The notes below the pieces were generated by a model, which did no database searches, was not told where the DNA came from, and was given only the letters and a program-made list of their open reading frames with translations. Shown one piece after another: positions 8,906 through 16,769 of a DNA stretch of 50,354 bases. The position numbers were made by a program, and so were the translations under genes. This stretch comes from Hallerella sp964397425 (GTDB taxonomy: Bacteria > Fibrobacterota > Fibrobacteria > Fibrobacterales > Fibrobacteraceae), in the NCBI GenBank assembly GCA_964397425.1, contig CAYNID010000010.1, positions 1-50,354 on the forward strand. The letters are read 5' to 3'. The first letter of the stretch is position 1. Each line of letters begins with the position of its first letter.

Positions 8906-8929
8906 GCGTTATTTTCTGAATGCATTATG

Positions 8930-9560
8930 AGGGATTAGGAGTGTGGAGTTAGTAATTAGAAATTAGAAATGAGGAGTTTGGAATGTGGAGAGTGGAGTTT
9001 GAAGTTAGGAATGAGAAATGAGAAATGTATAATGCGTAATTCGGAATTGGGCTGTGGACGGGAAACTTTCTTTGGTGGGATTTTGCACCAAAGCCTTTTC
9101 TGCAGTGTGTTGAATTTTGCACGGTTTTGAAAGCGAAGTCAGCGAGACTTTTTTGTGAACTGTGGACTTCCGTTTTGTGGCAGAAACTTTTTGTACTTCG
9201 GAATGCGTAGGCTGTGAAATTTGACGTTGTTTTTGATGGGATTTCACACCAAAGCCTTTTCTGCAGTGTGTTGAATTTTGCACGGTTTTGAAAGCGAAGT
9301 CAGCGAGACTTTTTTGTGAACTGTGGACTTCCGTTTTGTGGCAGAAACTTTTTGTACTTCGGAATGCGTAGGCTGTGAAATTTGACGTTGTTTTTGATGG
9401 GATTTCACACCAAAGCCTTTTCTGCGTGGTGGTGAATTTTGCACTGTTTGGGAGGCATACGCGAGCCGTTTTTGTGCAATGAAGAATTAGGAGGAGTGTA
9501 GAGTTGTGGAGTGTATAATTCGGATTTCGGAATTGAATGCAGAGACATAAGGACTGTTTT
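8930..9560. repeat. Dispersed intergenic repeat with 161-bp tandem units
   Basis: This gene-free stretch opens with a purine-rich run of GGAGT, TTAGGA and GAAATGAGG words. It continues into two nearly identical 161-bp tandem copies (9077-9237, 9238-9398) and the start of a third (9399 to about 9459). The two copies differ mainly at TTTTGCACC versus TTTCACACC. Shared words such as AAAGCCTTTTCTGC and TGAATTTTGCACGG recur, directly or as reverse complement, at 20790-20850, 49800-50354 and 40-60. Minus-strand ORFs inside it lack ribosome sites. Confidence 0.85.
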
Positions 9561-9618
9561 CAACTGGGAGATTTTTAGCAACTTCCCTAGGGTCGTTCAA
9601 GACGCCGTTGGATGATTG

Positions 9619-9653
9619 CAAAAAAAAGAAAATCACCCGTTCAGGTGATTTTC
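9619..9653 (-). terminator. Terminator after the Q/P-rich protein gene
   Basis: Perfect arms GAAAATCACC (9628-9637) and GGTGATTTTC (9644-9653) have a 6-nt loop. On minus they are followed by the T run that is the A run at 9619-9627 on plus. Confidence 0.9.
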
Positions 9654-9670
9654 TCTTTCATTCGTTAAAA

Positions 9671-10914
9671 TTATTTGCTCATCCGGCAACGCTTCTTTTG
9701 AAGAGGAGACATTCCCGGCTGATCACAAGGATCGGATGGAGCCGCCGGTGCCACTTGTTGCGGACGCTGCTGGTACTGCTGTTGTTGTGGATACTGTTGC
9801 GGACGCTGCTGGTATTGCTGCTGTTGTGGATACTGCTGCGGACGCTGCTGGTATTGCTGNNNNNNNNNNNNNNNNNNNNNNNNNNNNNNNNNNNNNNNNN
9901 NNNNNNNNNNNNNNNNNNNNNNNNNNNNNNNNNNNNNNNNNNNNNNNNNNNNNNNNNNNGCTGCTGGTATTGCTGCTGTTGTGGATACTGCTGCGGACGC
10001 TGCTGGTATTGCTGCTGTTGTGGATACTGCTGCGGACGCTGCTGGTATTGCTGTTGTTGTGGATACTGTTGCGGACGCTGCTGGTATTGCTGTTGTTGTG
10101 GATACTGTTGCGGACGCTGCTGGTATTGCTGCTGTTGTGGATACTGCTGCGGATATTGCTGGTATTGCTGTTGAGGATATTGCTGCTGTTGTTGTTGCCG
10201 CATTTGCTGCTGCCGCAGTTGTTCTTGTTGAATCCGTTTGCGCTTTTCTTCGGCAGAAAGGATGGAATCCTGTTTCCGCTTTTCCGCCGCTTTTTGTGCC
10301 GCGGCGATGGAATCCCGCTGGGCGATCAGCGCTTGTTTTTTGCGATCTTCAGCCGCCTTGACAGCCGCCTTGGCTTGCGCTTTGGAAAGCGGTTGAGCCG
10401 AAGCTTGGAAAATGGCATTGGCAAATTCCTTGTTTTTGAAAACGGAACCGGGGGTTCCGCGCTTCCCTTGAGCGTCCTGCAAAGAACCTGTCGCCCAAGA
10501 ATCGCCGGCAATCGGCGGAAGAAGGGAAATGTTCAAATCCTTGATGACCGATTGAAATTCATCTTCGCCATCGGAATAAAAGAGGGTGATGTCGTAAATC
10601 CCGGCCTGGTATTCAAGACCATCCGATCCGGAAACCGGAGCCGGAGCATACGCCACCATCACATAAAGCTGGTCGTTGTCCATGCTGTTGAACAGCAAAT
10701 CAGGATCTCCTTGCGGAGCTTTCACGTTTCCACGGGCGACAAAGGCCCATGGCGCAAAATTCACCTTGACTTCGAACGGATGATACCCTCTCGAAGCTTC
10801 GCCCAATTTCAGGTAGTCTGCACCAAACGCCTGAAAGGACGGTTTCACTTGCGCAAAGGAAAGCGCCGCAGAACAGAAAATCAAGATTGTCGCCAATTTC
10901 TTCAGCATTTTCAA
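9671..10914 (-). CDS. Secreted Gln/Pro-rich repeat protein (spans scaffold gap)
   Basis: The protein starts at 10914 with a signal peptide (MKMLKKLATILIFCSAALSFA) and a globular domain of about 150 residues that I do not recognise. A charged Ala/Lys/Arg coiled-coil-like stretch follows, then repeats of the 13-mer QQRPQQYPQQQQY (39 bp per unit). The repeats run into 100 N at 9860-9959. Past the gap, the repeat frame continues to QQVAPAAPSDPCDQPG and a basic tail ending KKRCRMSK, with the TAA at 9671-9673. The two sides are out of frame across exactly 100 N, so the gap size is a placeholder and the true length is unknown. An outer-surface or cell-wall role is a guess. Confidence 0.8.
9860..9959. 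other. Scaffold gap (100 N) inside a 39-bp tandem repeat
   Basis: Exactly 100 N residues interrupt the repeat array of the Q/P-rich gene. For the reading frame to stay open, the real insert must be 2 modulo 3 in length. Confidence 0.98.
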
Positions 10915-10934
10915 CTCCTAAACCAACGTGGAAC

Positions 10935-12551
10935 TTATTTTCCGAAGAAGAGCGCCTTGGCCGATTCGAACATGGCATCCTTTTCGGATTCTTCACGGCA
11001 TTCCGTATAAATGCGCACTTTGGGCTCCGTTCCCGAAGGCCGGATAAGCATCCAGGAATCATCTTCGAAAATGATTTTTACGCCATCGAGTGTCAGCAAT
11101 TCGCGCACTTTCTTTTCGCAATCGCCGATTTTCACCAAGGTTCCGGGCTTCGCCTTGTCTGCCACGGCCATCACCTGAGCGGCAAGCGGAGCGCCGACAA
11201 GGGACTTGTCCACTTCAAAACCCGCGCGGTTCGGATAGAACTTCCCGAATTCCTCGTAAAGAACATCCAGGTATTCGCCCAAATTCTTTCCCGTCGTCGC
11301 CATGATTTCAAGGGCGAGCAAAAGGCCGAACTGGGCATCCTTTTCCAGCGTATTGTCGAGTCCGGAAATGCCGTCGGATTCTTCGAAAGCGATCAGGGCT
11401 TTGGGATTTGCCGTCCGAGAAAGCCACGGGCGGAAATTCTTGAAGCCGACCGGAGTTTCCATGACGGGCGCGCCCAACTTGTTCGCAATGACATTCACGA
11501 AGTTGGAAGTCGCGACGGATTTCGCCACAACGCCCTGTTCCTTGCGCCAAGTCACCATGTAATGGAACGCGATGGCCCCAAAACGGTTCATGTCGATTTC
11601 GCGCGTGCCATCGTAAAAACGGACGCGGTCTCCATCCGGATCAAAAATGCATCCGAGACGGTACCAGCTTTGGCTCTGGTCCAAAATTTTCTTGACCCCT
11701 TCGAGATTTTTGGAGCTCGGTTCCGGAGCGATGCCGCCAAAAAGCGGATCATCTTCTGTACGCAGGCAAAGAAGGCATTTGGGGTTGTCCAGCAAAGCGT
11801 TCGGGCGGTTGCGCGTCGCGCCGTGAACATGGTCGCAGACAAGAGTCAAACGGCCTTCGTCCAAAAGCTTTTGAATTCGGGCGAACTTGATAGTCCCCTG
11901 CTTGTGCAGAAATTCCTTGTAAATTTCGACGGAATCGATTGCAGTCAGTTCAACGGGAGAAAGTTCTTCGCGTTCGAAATCCGCCATCAGTTCATTCGAA
12001 ATCCGCGTGATGACTTCGGTGATTTCCGGGCCCGCAGGACCGCCATCCGCCGGATTGAATTTGATGCCGGCATAATTCGACGGGTTGTGGCTCGGCGTCA
12101 TGTTGATGGAACAGGCCGCCTTGAGAAGTTCCACGGCGGCGGAAAATTCCGGAGTCGCCATTTCCCCACCGTAATAAATCTTTTTGACGCCCGCTTTGGC
12201 GAAAATCTGGGCGACAGCCCGGCAGAATTCGTCTCCGAGAAGGCGGTTGTCGTGTCCGAGAACGATGCCGCGTTCTTGAAATTCTTCGAAATCCTTTACG
12301 CCGAGAGCTTCGAAAAGTTTCGCGTCCGCTTCCTTATACATCCGAATAATGGCGGCGGCAATAACTTCCACCGTCCGCAACGTGAATTCCGTACCAATTT
12401 CCCCGCGGAATCCAGAGGTTCCAAAGCTCACCTTGCAAGGTTCTACGCTTGTCAGGGCGATTTCCTTGACTTTTTCGACAAGGTTCATGTCGGTTGCGGG
12501 ATTGAATTCAGAAGATTGGATTTTTTTCCAAAGTTGTGCTGCTGTTTCCAT
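10935..12551 (-). CDS. Phosphoglucomutase/phosphomannomutase-type enzyme
   Basis: This alpha-D-phosphohexomutase (538 aa from 12551) interconverts hexose 1- and 6-phosphates in the cytosol. All four family sites are visible: FGTSGFRGEIG near the N-terminus, the phosphoserine loop MTPSHNPSNYAGIKF, the metal site DPDGDRVRFYDG, and the C-terminal phosphate-binding RPSGTEPKVRIYTE. I choose the ATG at 12551 (METAAQLW) because TAGGAAC lies 6 nt upstream. The ATG at 12584 has no ribosome site and overlaps a -10-like TTAGATTAT. Whether glucose or mannose phosphate is preferred cannot be read from sequence. It could feed the polysaccharide and glycogen pathways. Confidence 0.9.
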   Translation of the reverse strand: METAAQLWKKIQSSEFNPATDMNLVEKVKEIALTSVEPCKVSFGTSGFRGEIGTEFTLRTVEVIAAAIIRMYKEADAKLFEALGVKDFEEFQERGIVLGHDNRLLGDEFCRAVAQIFAKAGVKKIYYGGEMATPEFSAAVELLKAACSINMTPSHNPSNYAGIKFNPADGGPAGPEITEVITRISNELMADFEREELSPVELTAIDSVEIYKEFLHKQGTIKFARIQKLLDEGRLTLVCDHVHGATRNRPNALLDNPKCLLCLRTEDDPLFGGIAPEPSSKNLEGVKKILDQSQSWYRLGCIFDPDGDRVRFYDGTREIDMNRFGAIAFHYMVTWRKEQGVVAKSVATSNFVNVIANKLGAPVMETPVGFKNFRPWLSRTANPKALIAFEESDGISGLDNTLEKDAQFGLLLALEIMATTGKNLGEYLDVLYEEFGKFYPNRAGFEVDKSLVGAPLAAQVMAVADKAKPGTLVKIGDCEKKVRELLTLDGVKIIFEDDSWMLIRPSGTEPKVRIYTECREESEKDAMFESAKALFFGK

Positions 12552-12639
12552 CGGGGTTCCTATGGGATGAATTTTTATGGCCATAATCTAACTAATTTTG
12601 CCGCCCTGAACAAGATTTGACAGGGGCGTTAGGGGAATT

Positions 12640-14517
12640 TTACAAGCGCTTTTCCCCTTCGCGTTCAAGCCAGTGAGCAAGGACCATCACGTCCGAGGGG
12701 CGAATTCCCGGTATGCGGGAGGCGCTGCCGACGGTCAGCGGGCGCGCGCGTTCCAAACGGCTCCGGCTTTCTATCGAAAGCGCCGAGATGCGGCTGTAAT
12801 CCATATCCGGCGAAAGCCGAATCCGGTCCATCTTCTTTTCATGTTCGATTTCCCTTTCTTGGCGGGCGAAAAATCCCGCATAAGACTCTTCGGCAAAAAG
12901 GTTCCAAATATCCCGGCGGATGAGCTTCGACTCCGGGACAAACCGATTGAAAAAGGCTTCGGGATCAATGCCCGGACGGCGCAGGAGCGTATTCAAACGC
13001 ACCGATTCGCGGACGGGAGCCTGCCCCGCCGCTTCGAGGAAGGTATTGCAGTCTTTGGGGAGCACGGGAGTTTCCGACAGGAACTTCCGGACGCGGGACA
13101 TTTCCGACTCGCGTTTTTTCCAATCGGCATATTGTGAATCGTCTATCATGCCGACTTTCCGCGCGCGTTCCTTTAAGCGGGAATCCGCATTGTCCGCCCG
13201 GAGATAGAGCCTGTATTCCGCGCGGCTGGTGAACATGCGATACGGTTCATCCAGCAGAAAATGGGACAAATCGTCCGCCATGACGCCGATGTAACTTTCG
13301 GAGCGGCCCAAAATGAACGGCTCCGCGTTTTGCACTTTGAGCGCGGCGTTGATTCCGGCGACGATGCCCTGCCCCGCCGCTTCTTCGTAACCGCTCGTGC
13401 CGCAGACCTGCCCCGCAAAATAAAGTCCCGGAATCGTCTTGCATTCAAAAGTCGGAAAAAGCTGCGTTGCATCGATGCTGTCGTATTCCACCGCATAGCC
13501 GATTTGCATGACCTTGGCGCGAGAAAGCCCCGGAATCGTGCGCAAAGCGGCGAGCTGAATGTCTGCCGGCAAACTGGAGCTGAATCCGTTCAGGTAAATG
13601 CGCTCCACGTCTTTCGTTTCCGGTTCCAAAAAAAGCTGATGACCGTCCTTGTCGCCAAAACGGTTTATCTTATCTTCGATGCTCGGACAATACCTGGGAC
13701 CCTTTCCCGTTATCCTTCCCGAAAACATGGGGCTGTCTTTGAAGCCCATGCGCAAAATGTCGTGCGTTTTCAAATTTGTGCGCGTTATCCAGCAGACGTT
13801 CCCGTTGTCAATCGGCACAAGGGAGCGGTCGCTCATCGGCCACGGATTTTCGTCTCCGCGTTGGACTTCGCATTCTTCAAAATTCACGGAATCCGGATCG
13901 ATGCGGCTCGGAGTTCCCGTTTTCAAACGCCGGAGTCGCAGGCCGTTCGACAGGATGGATTTGGAAAGCGCGTCCGCGCTGGGTTCTCCGACGCGACCGC
14001 CGACGCTCGTTTCCAAGCCGGTGAACATTTTGGAAGAGAGGAAAGTCCCGCTGGTGACAATCAGCGTTTTCGTTTCAAAACGTTCGCCTGTGGAAAGCGA
14101 CAGTTCCAAATTTCCGGAACGGTTGCGTTCAAAAGAGGCGAGCTCTCCTTGTATCAAGCGGAGTCCGCGGCAATTTTCCAACGTTTCGCGGGCCAGTTTG
14201 CTGTAGAGCTTCATGTCGCATTGCGCCCGCGGCCCCCATACAGCCGGGCCTTTGCTCTGGTTCAGCATCCGGAACTGGATGCCCGCTTTGTCCGTCAAAA
14301 TGCCCATCAGGCCTCCGAGAGCGTCGATGTCACGGACAATCTGCCCCTTGCTGACGCCGCCGACCGCCGGGTTGCAAGACATTCTGCCGATGGCGTTCAA
14401 ATCCATCGTCACCATCGCCGTTTTGACGCCCATTTTCCAAGCCGCATGGGATGCTTCGATTCCCGCATGGCCACCGCCGATGACCACCACGTCGAACCGT
14501 TCTTGAATTACACTCAT
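12640..14517 (-). CDS. mnmG: tRNA uridine-5-carboxymethylaminomethyl modification enzyme
   Basis: This FAD protein (625 aa, usual length), together with MnmE, installs (carboxymethyl)aminomethyl groups on wobble U34 of tRNAs. It opens with the dinucleotide fold VVVIGGGHAGIEAS (residues 10-23). It contains MSCNPAVGGVSKG, FAGQVCGTSGYEEAAGQG and the tRNA-binding region signature TSRAEYRLYLRADNAD. The start at 14517 has an AAAGGCGATTT upstream. mnmE is not in the window. It is divergent from the trp operon. Confidence 0.97.
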   Translation of the reverse strand: MSVIQERFDVVVIGGGHAGIEASHAAWKMGVKTAMVTMDLNAIGRMSCNPAVGGVSKGQIVRDIDALGGLMGILTDKAGIQFRMLNQSKGPAVWGPRAQCDMKLYSKLARETLENCRGLRLIQGELASFERNRSGNLELSLSTGERFETKTLIVTSGTFLSSKMFTGLETSVGGRVGEPSADALSKSILSNGLRLRRLKTGTPSRIDPDSVNFEECEVQRGDENPWPMSDRSLVPIDNGNVCWITRTNLKTHDILRMGFKDSPMFSGRITGKGPRYCPSIEDKINRFGDKDGHQLFLEPETKDVERIYLNGFSSSLPADIQLAALRTIPGLSRAKVMQIGYAVEYDSIDATQLFPTFECKTIPGLYFAGQVCGTSGYEEAAGQGIVAGINAALKVQNAEPFILGRSESYIGVMADDLSHFLLDEPYRMFTSRAEYRLYLRADNADSRLKERARKVGMIDDSQYADWKKRESEMSRVRKFLSETPVLPKDCNTFLEAAGQAPVRESVRLNTLLRRPGIDPEAFFNRFVPESKLIRRDIWNLFAEESYAGFFARQEREIEHEKKMDRIRLSPDMDYSRISALSIESRSRLERARPLTVGSASRIPGIRPSDVMVLAHWLEREGEKRL

Positions 14518-14556
14518 AAATCGCCTTTGACCTTTTTCAAAAATTTAGAAAAACCC

Positions 14557-14585
14557 TTGCCAATCCCAAATCCTTTGTCTATTTT
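14557..14585 (+). promoter_or_regulatory. Promoter of the trp leader and trpBA
   Basis: A -35 hexamer TTGCCA (14557-14562) and a -10 hexamer TATTTT (14580-14585) are separated by exactly 17 bp. Transcription should start about at 14591-14593, at or next to the ATG of the leader peptide. Confidence 0.75.
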
Positions 14586-14591
14586 TGCGGC

Positions 14592-14642
14592 ATGCAAAGA
14601 ACAAACAGCCTCAATCGTTGGTGGCGTCGGACTTCAGCTTAA
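14592..14642 (+). CDS. trpL: trp operon leader peptide
   Basis: This 16-residue ORF, MQRTNSLNRWWRRTSA, has adjacent Trp codons 10 and 11 (14619-14624) and a TAA that overlaps attenuator segment 2. It lies between a good promoter and trpB. No ribosome site precedes it, and the predicted transcript starts about at its ATG, so it may be translated leaderless. Tandem Trp codons in a short ORF ahead of trp genes are the diagnostic sign of classical ribosome-mediated attenuation. Confidence 0.85.
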   Translation: MQRTNSLNRWWRRTSA

Positions 14643-14704
14643 GTCCGGTTTTTGTTCTTGGCATAAATGGATGCAACCTTCCGGACTTTCTGGAAGGTTT
14701 TTTT
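14628..14704 (+). promoter_or_regulatory. trp attenuator (alternative hairpins and terminator)
   Basis: Segment 1 CGGACTT (14628-14634) can pair with segment 2 AAGTCCG (14641-14647). Segment 2 AAGTCCGG (14641-14648) can instead pair perfectly with segment 3 CCGGACTT (14681-14688). Segment 3 overlaps the 5' arm and loop of a terminator, AACCTTCC (14675-14682) with GGAAGGTT (14692-14699), ending in seven T. A ribosome stalled at the Trp codons would cover segment 1, allow 2:3 pairing and open the terminator. A ribosome at the stop codon would cover segment 2 and let termination occur. Confidence 0.85.
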
Positions 14705-14720
14705 GTTTTTGAAAGGAATC

Positions 14721-15998
14721 ATGATGCACAGCGACCATGGATTTTTCGACCGCTACGGTGGCAAATACGTTGCCGAAGTCTTGCGCCGTCCCCTAGACGA
14801 ACTGGAAACGGCTTTCAACCATTTTCTGAAAGATCCGGAATTTCTTTCGGAGTTGCAAGAAATTCAAAGGGATTACATCGGCAGGGAAACGCCGTTGCTT
14901 TTCGCTCCGCGGGCGACAGAATTGCTCGGCGGCGCCAAAATTTACATCAAACTGGAAGGCCTCGCCAATACGGGCGCGCACAAAATCAACAATGCGATAG
15001 GTCAGGCGCTTTTGGCCAAAAAGATGGGCAAAAAGCGCATCATCGCCGAAACGGGCGCAGGTCAACACGGTGTCGCCACGGCAGCCGCCTGCGCAAAACT
15101 CGGCCTCGATTGCACCGTTTACATGGGCGAAGTCGATGTTCGCCGCCAACAGCCGAATGTCGCCGCCATGGAACTTTACGGCGCAAAAGTCGTTCCGGTC
15201 ACTAGTGGCGCAAGAACGCTCAAAGATGCCGTCAACGAGGCCATGCGCGATTGGGCAAAAAATCCGGATTCCACCCATTACATCTTGGGATCCGCGTTGG
15301 GACCCGCCCCGTTCCCCGACATCGTGCGGACATTCCAGTCGGTCATCGGAAACGAAGTCAAGCGCCAGTGCGAAGAACGCAAGATAGAAATTGGCGCCAT
15401 GGTCGCCTGTGTCGGCGGTGGTTCCAATTCCATCGGATTCTTCAGTCCATTCCTTGATGAAAAGACTCCGCGGCTTATCGGCGCGGAAGCGGGCGGCATC
15501 GGGCCGGGAATTGGGGAAAACGCCTCCCGCATGACGGGAAACGCCAGCCGGGAAGGCATCGTGCAAGGTTACAAGAGCCGGTTCCTCCTCGACGAAGATG
15601 GACAGTCCCTGCCCACGCGATCCATTTCAGCGGGATTGGATTACATGGGAATCGGCCCGCAGCTCGCCGCCCTCGGCGCAAGCGGTCGCATTGAATTTAC
15701 AAGCATCCTGGACAAAGAAGCTCTCGAAGCAGTCAACTTTTTCGCCAAGAACGAAGGCGTTTTGTTCGCTCTTGAAAGTGCCCATGCCGGCGCAGCCGCC
15801 ATGAAAATCGCACGGGAAATTCCCCAAGACAAAGCGATAGTCATCAACATGAGTGGCCGCGGCGACAAAGACGTGTTCATCACCAGTCCCGTATTCCGCC
15901 CCAACGAATGGAAAACATTCCTCGAAAGCGAACTGGAACGCCTGAACGAAAACAAAGACATTCACAACGCAAAACGGATGGGAGAAAACCATGCCTAA
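14721..15998 (+). CDS. trpB: Tryptophan synthase beta chain
   Basis: This is the PLP-dependent beta subunit (425 aa), which joins indole to serine to give tryptophan. The PLP lysine is in LANTGAHKINNAIGQ. AETGAGQHGVATA is the conserved carboxylate-binding loop, and GGGSNSIG binds the cofactor phosphate. The ATG at 14721 follows GAAAGGAATC; an upstream in-frame ATG at 14667 lies within the attenuator and is rejected. It overlaps trpA by 8 bp, which implies translational coupling. Length and motifs fit the main TrpB1 type. Confidence 0.97.
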   Translation: MMHSDHGFFDRYGGKYVAEVLRRPLDELETAFNHFLKDPEFLSELQEIQRDYIGRETPLLFAPRATELLGGAKIYIKLEGLANTGAHKINNAIGQALLAKKMGKKRIIAETGAGQHGVATAAACAKLGLDCTVYMGEVDVRRQQPNVAAMELYGAKVVPVTSGARTLKDAVNEAMRDWAKNPDSTHYILGSALGPAPFPDIVRTFQSVIGNEVKRQCEERKIEIGAMVACVGGGSNSIGFFSPFLDEKTPRLIGAEAGGIGPGIGENASRMTGNASREGIVQGYKSRFLLDEDGQSLPTRSISAGLDYMGIGPQLAALGASGRIEFTSILDKEALEAVNFFAKNEGVLFALESAHAGAAAMKIAREIPQDKAIVINMSGRGDKDVFITSPVFRPNEWKTFLESELERLNENKDIHNAKRMGENHA

Positions 15999-16743
15999 AA
16001 TTAAGCTGATGAGCCATCTCGTCGCCGGTTATCCGACGGACGAACTTTCCTTCACCGCAGCCTCCGCAATGGTCCGCGGTGGAGCGGACATTCTCGAAAT
16101 CCAATTGCCTTTCAGCGACCCTTCGGCAGACGGCCCCGCCATCCAAGAAGCTTGCACCCAAGTTCTTTCCCGCCGCTACCGCATCGAAGAAGCGTTGAAT
16201 TTCATCGGAAAACTCCACAAGGCCTTTCCGAAAACGACTCTTTACATCATGAGTTACGCTTCGTTGATTTACACGCCCGGCATCGAAAACTTCTGCGAGC
16301 GCGCAAGCGCGGCGGGCGTAAGCGGCATGATAGTCCCCGATTTGCCCTTTGACCACGACGAAGGATTGACTGCCGCCTGTAAAAAATTCAACATGGAAAA
16401 CATTCCAGTCGCAAGCCCCAGCATGAGCGGAGAACGCCTTTTCCAGATGGCATCCGCCGGCTTTGAACACATTTACGCCTCCCTTCGGGTGGGCATCACC
16501 GGAACGGCGACGGTCATTGACAAAGAAACCCTGGATTTTTTAAAACACGTCGGCGCGGGAGGTTCCAAAATCTACGGGGGATTCGGCATTTCAAACGGTG
16601 AACAATCCAAAGCCATCGCCGGTTCCGTCGAAGCAGTCGTCGCCGGTTCCGTCTTTGTGCGCCTGATCCGTGAAAACGCAACCGACAGGGAAAAGCTTTT
16701 TTCCGCCATCGAAAACAAAGCAAAAGAACTCTGCGGAATTTGA
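15991..16743 (+). CDS. trpA: Tryptophan synthase alpha chain
   Basis: This TIM-barrel subunit (250 aa) cleaves indole-3-glycerol phosphate to indole, which is channelled to TrpB. The family signature LPFSDPSADGPAIQEA (residues about 35-50) contains the substrate-site Asp; the general-base Glu lies in ILEIQLPFSDP. The phosphate-binding GGFGISNGEQ is near the C-terminus. It overlaps trpB and ends the dicistron. The other trp genes are not in the window. Confidence 0.96.
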   Translation: MPKIKLMSHLVAGYPTDELSFTAASAMVRGGADILEIQLPFSDPSADGPAIQEACTQVLSRRYRIEEALNFIGKLHKAFPKTTLYIMSYASLIYTPGIENFCERASAAGVSGMIVPDLPFDHDEGLTAACKKFNMENIPVASPSMSGERLFQMASAGFEHIYASLRVGITGTATVIDKETLDFLKHVGAGGSKIYGGFGISNGEQSKAIAGSVEAVVAGSVFVRLIRENATDREKLFSAIENKAKELCGI

Positions 16744-16746
16744 AAA

Positions 16747-16766
16747 TTGCCGGAGAACTCCGGCAA
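16747..16766 (-). terminator. Hairpin terminator between trpA and the MBOAT gene
   Basis: Perfect 9-bp arms TTGCCGGAG and CTCCGGCAA flank a 2-nt centre between two convergent genes. On the minus strand it is followed by TTTTC, so it serves the MBOAT gene best. The plus side lacks a T run. Confidence 0.65.
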
Positions 16767-16769
16767 CAG

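Noticed and set aside
9005..9444. Similar minus-strand ORFs starting MQNS inside the 161-bp repeats
   Set aside because: The similarity follows from the DNA repeat itself. They lack ribosome sites, and the frame is broken in the other repeat copies.
9077..9459. Possible CRISPR array
   Set aside because: The units are 161 bp and nearly identical over their whole length, with no short repeat/unique spacer alternation and no cas genes.
9608..10361. Leu/Val- or Cys/Gly-rich plus-strand frames across the N gap
   Set aside because: They are antisense or off-frame readings of the 39-bp Gln/Pro repeat.
10887..14712. Long plus-strand open frames opposite the phosphohexomutase and mnmG
   Set aside because: Their composition matches antisense reading of recognised genes. 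No start signal or family match was seen.
14667..14720. Upstream in-frame start for trpB
   Set aside because: It lies within the attenuator hairpins and lacks a ribosome site, whereas ATG 14721 has GAAAGGAATC.
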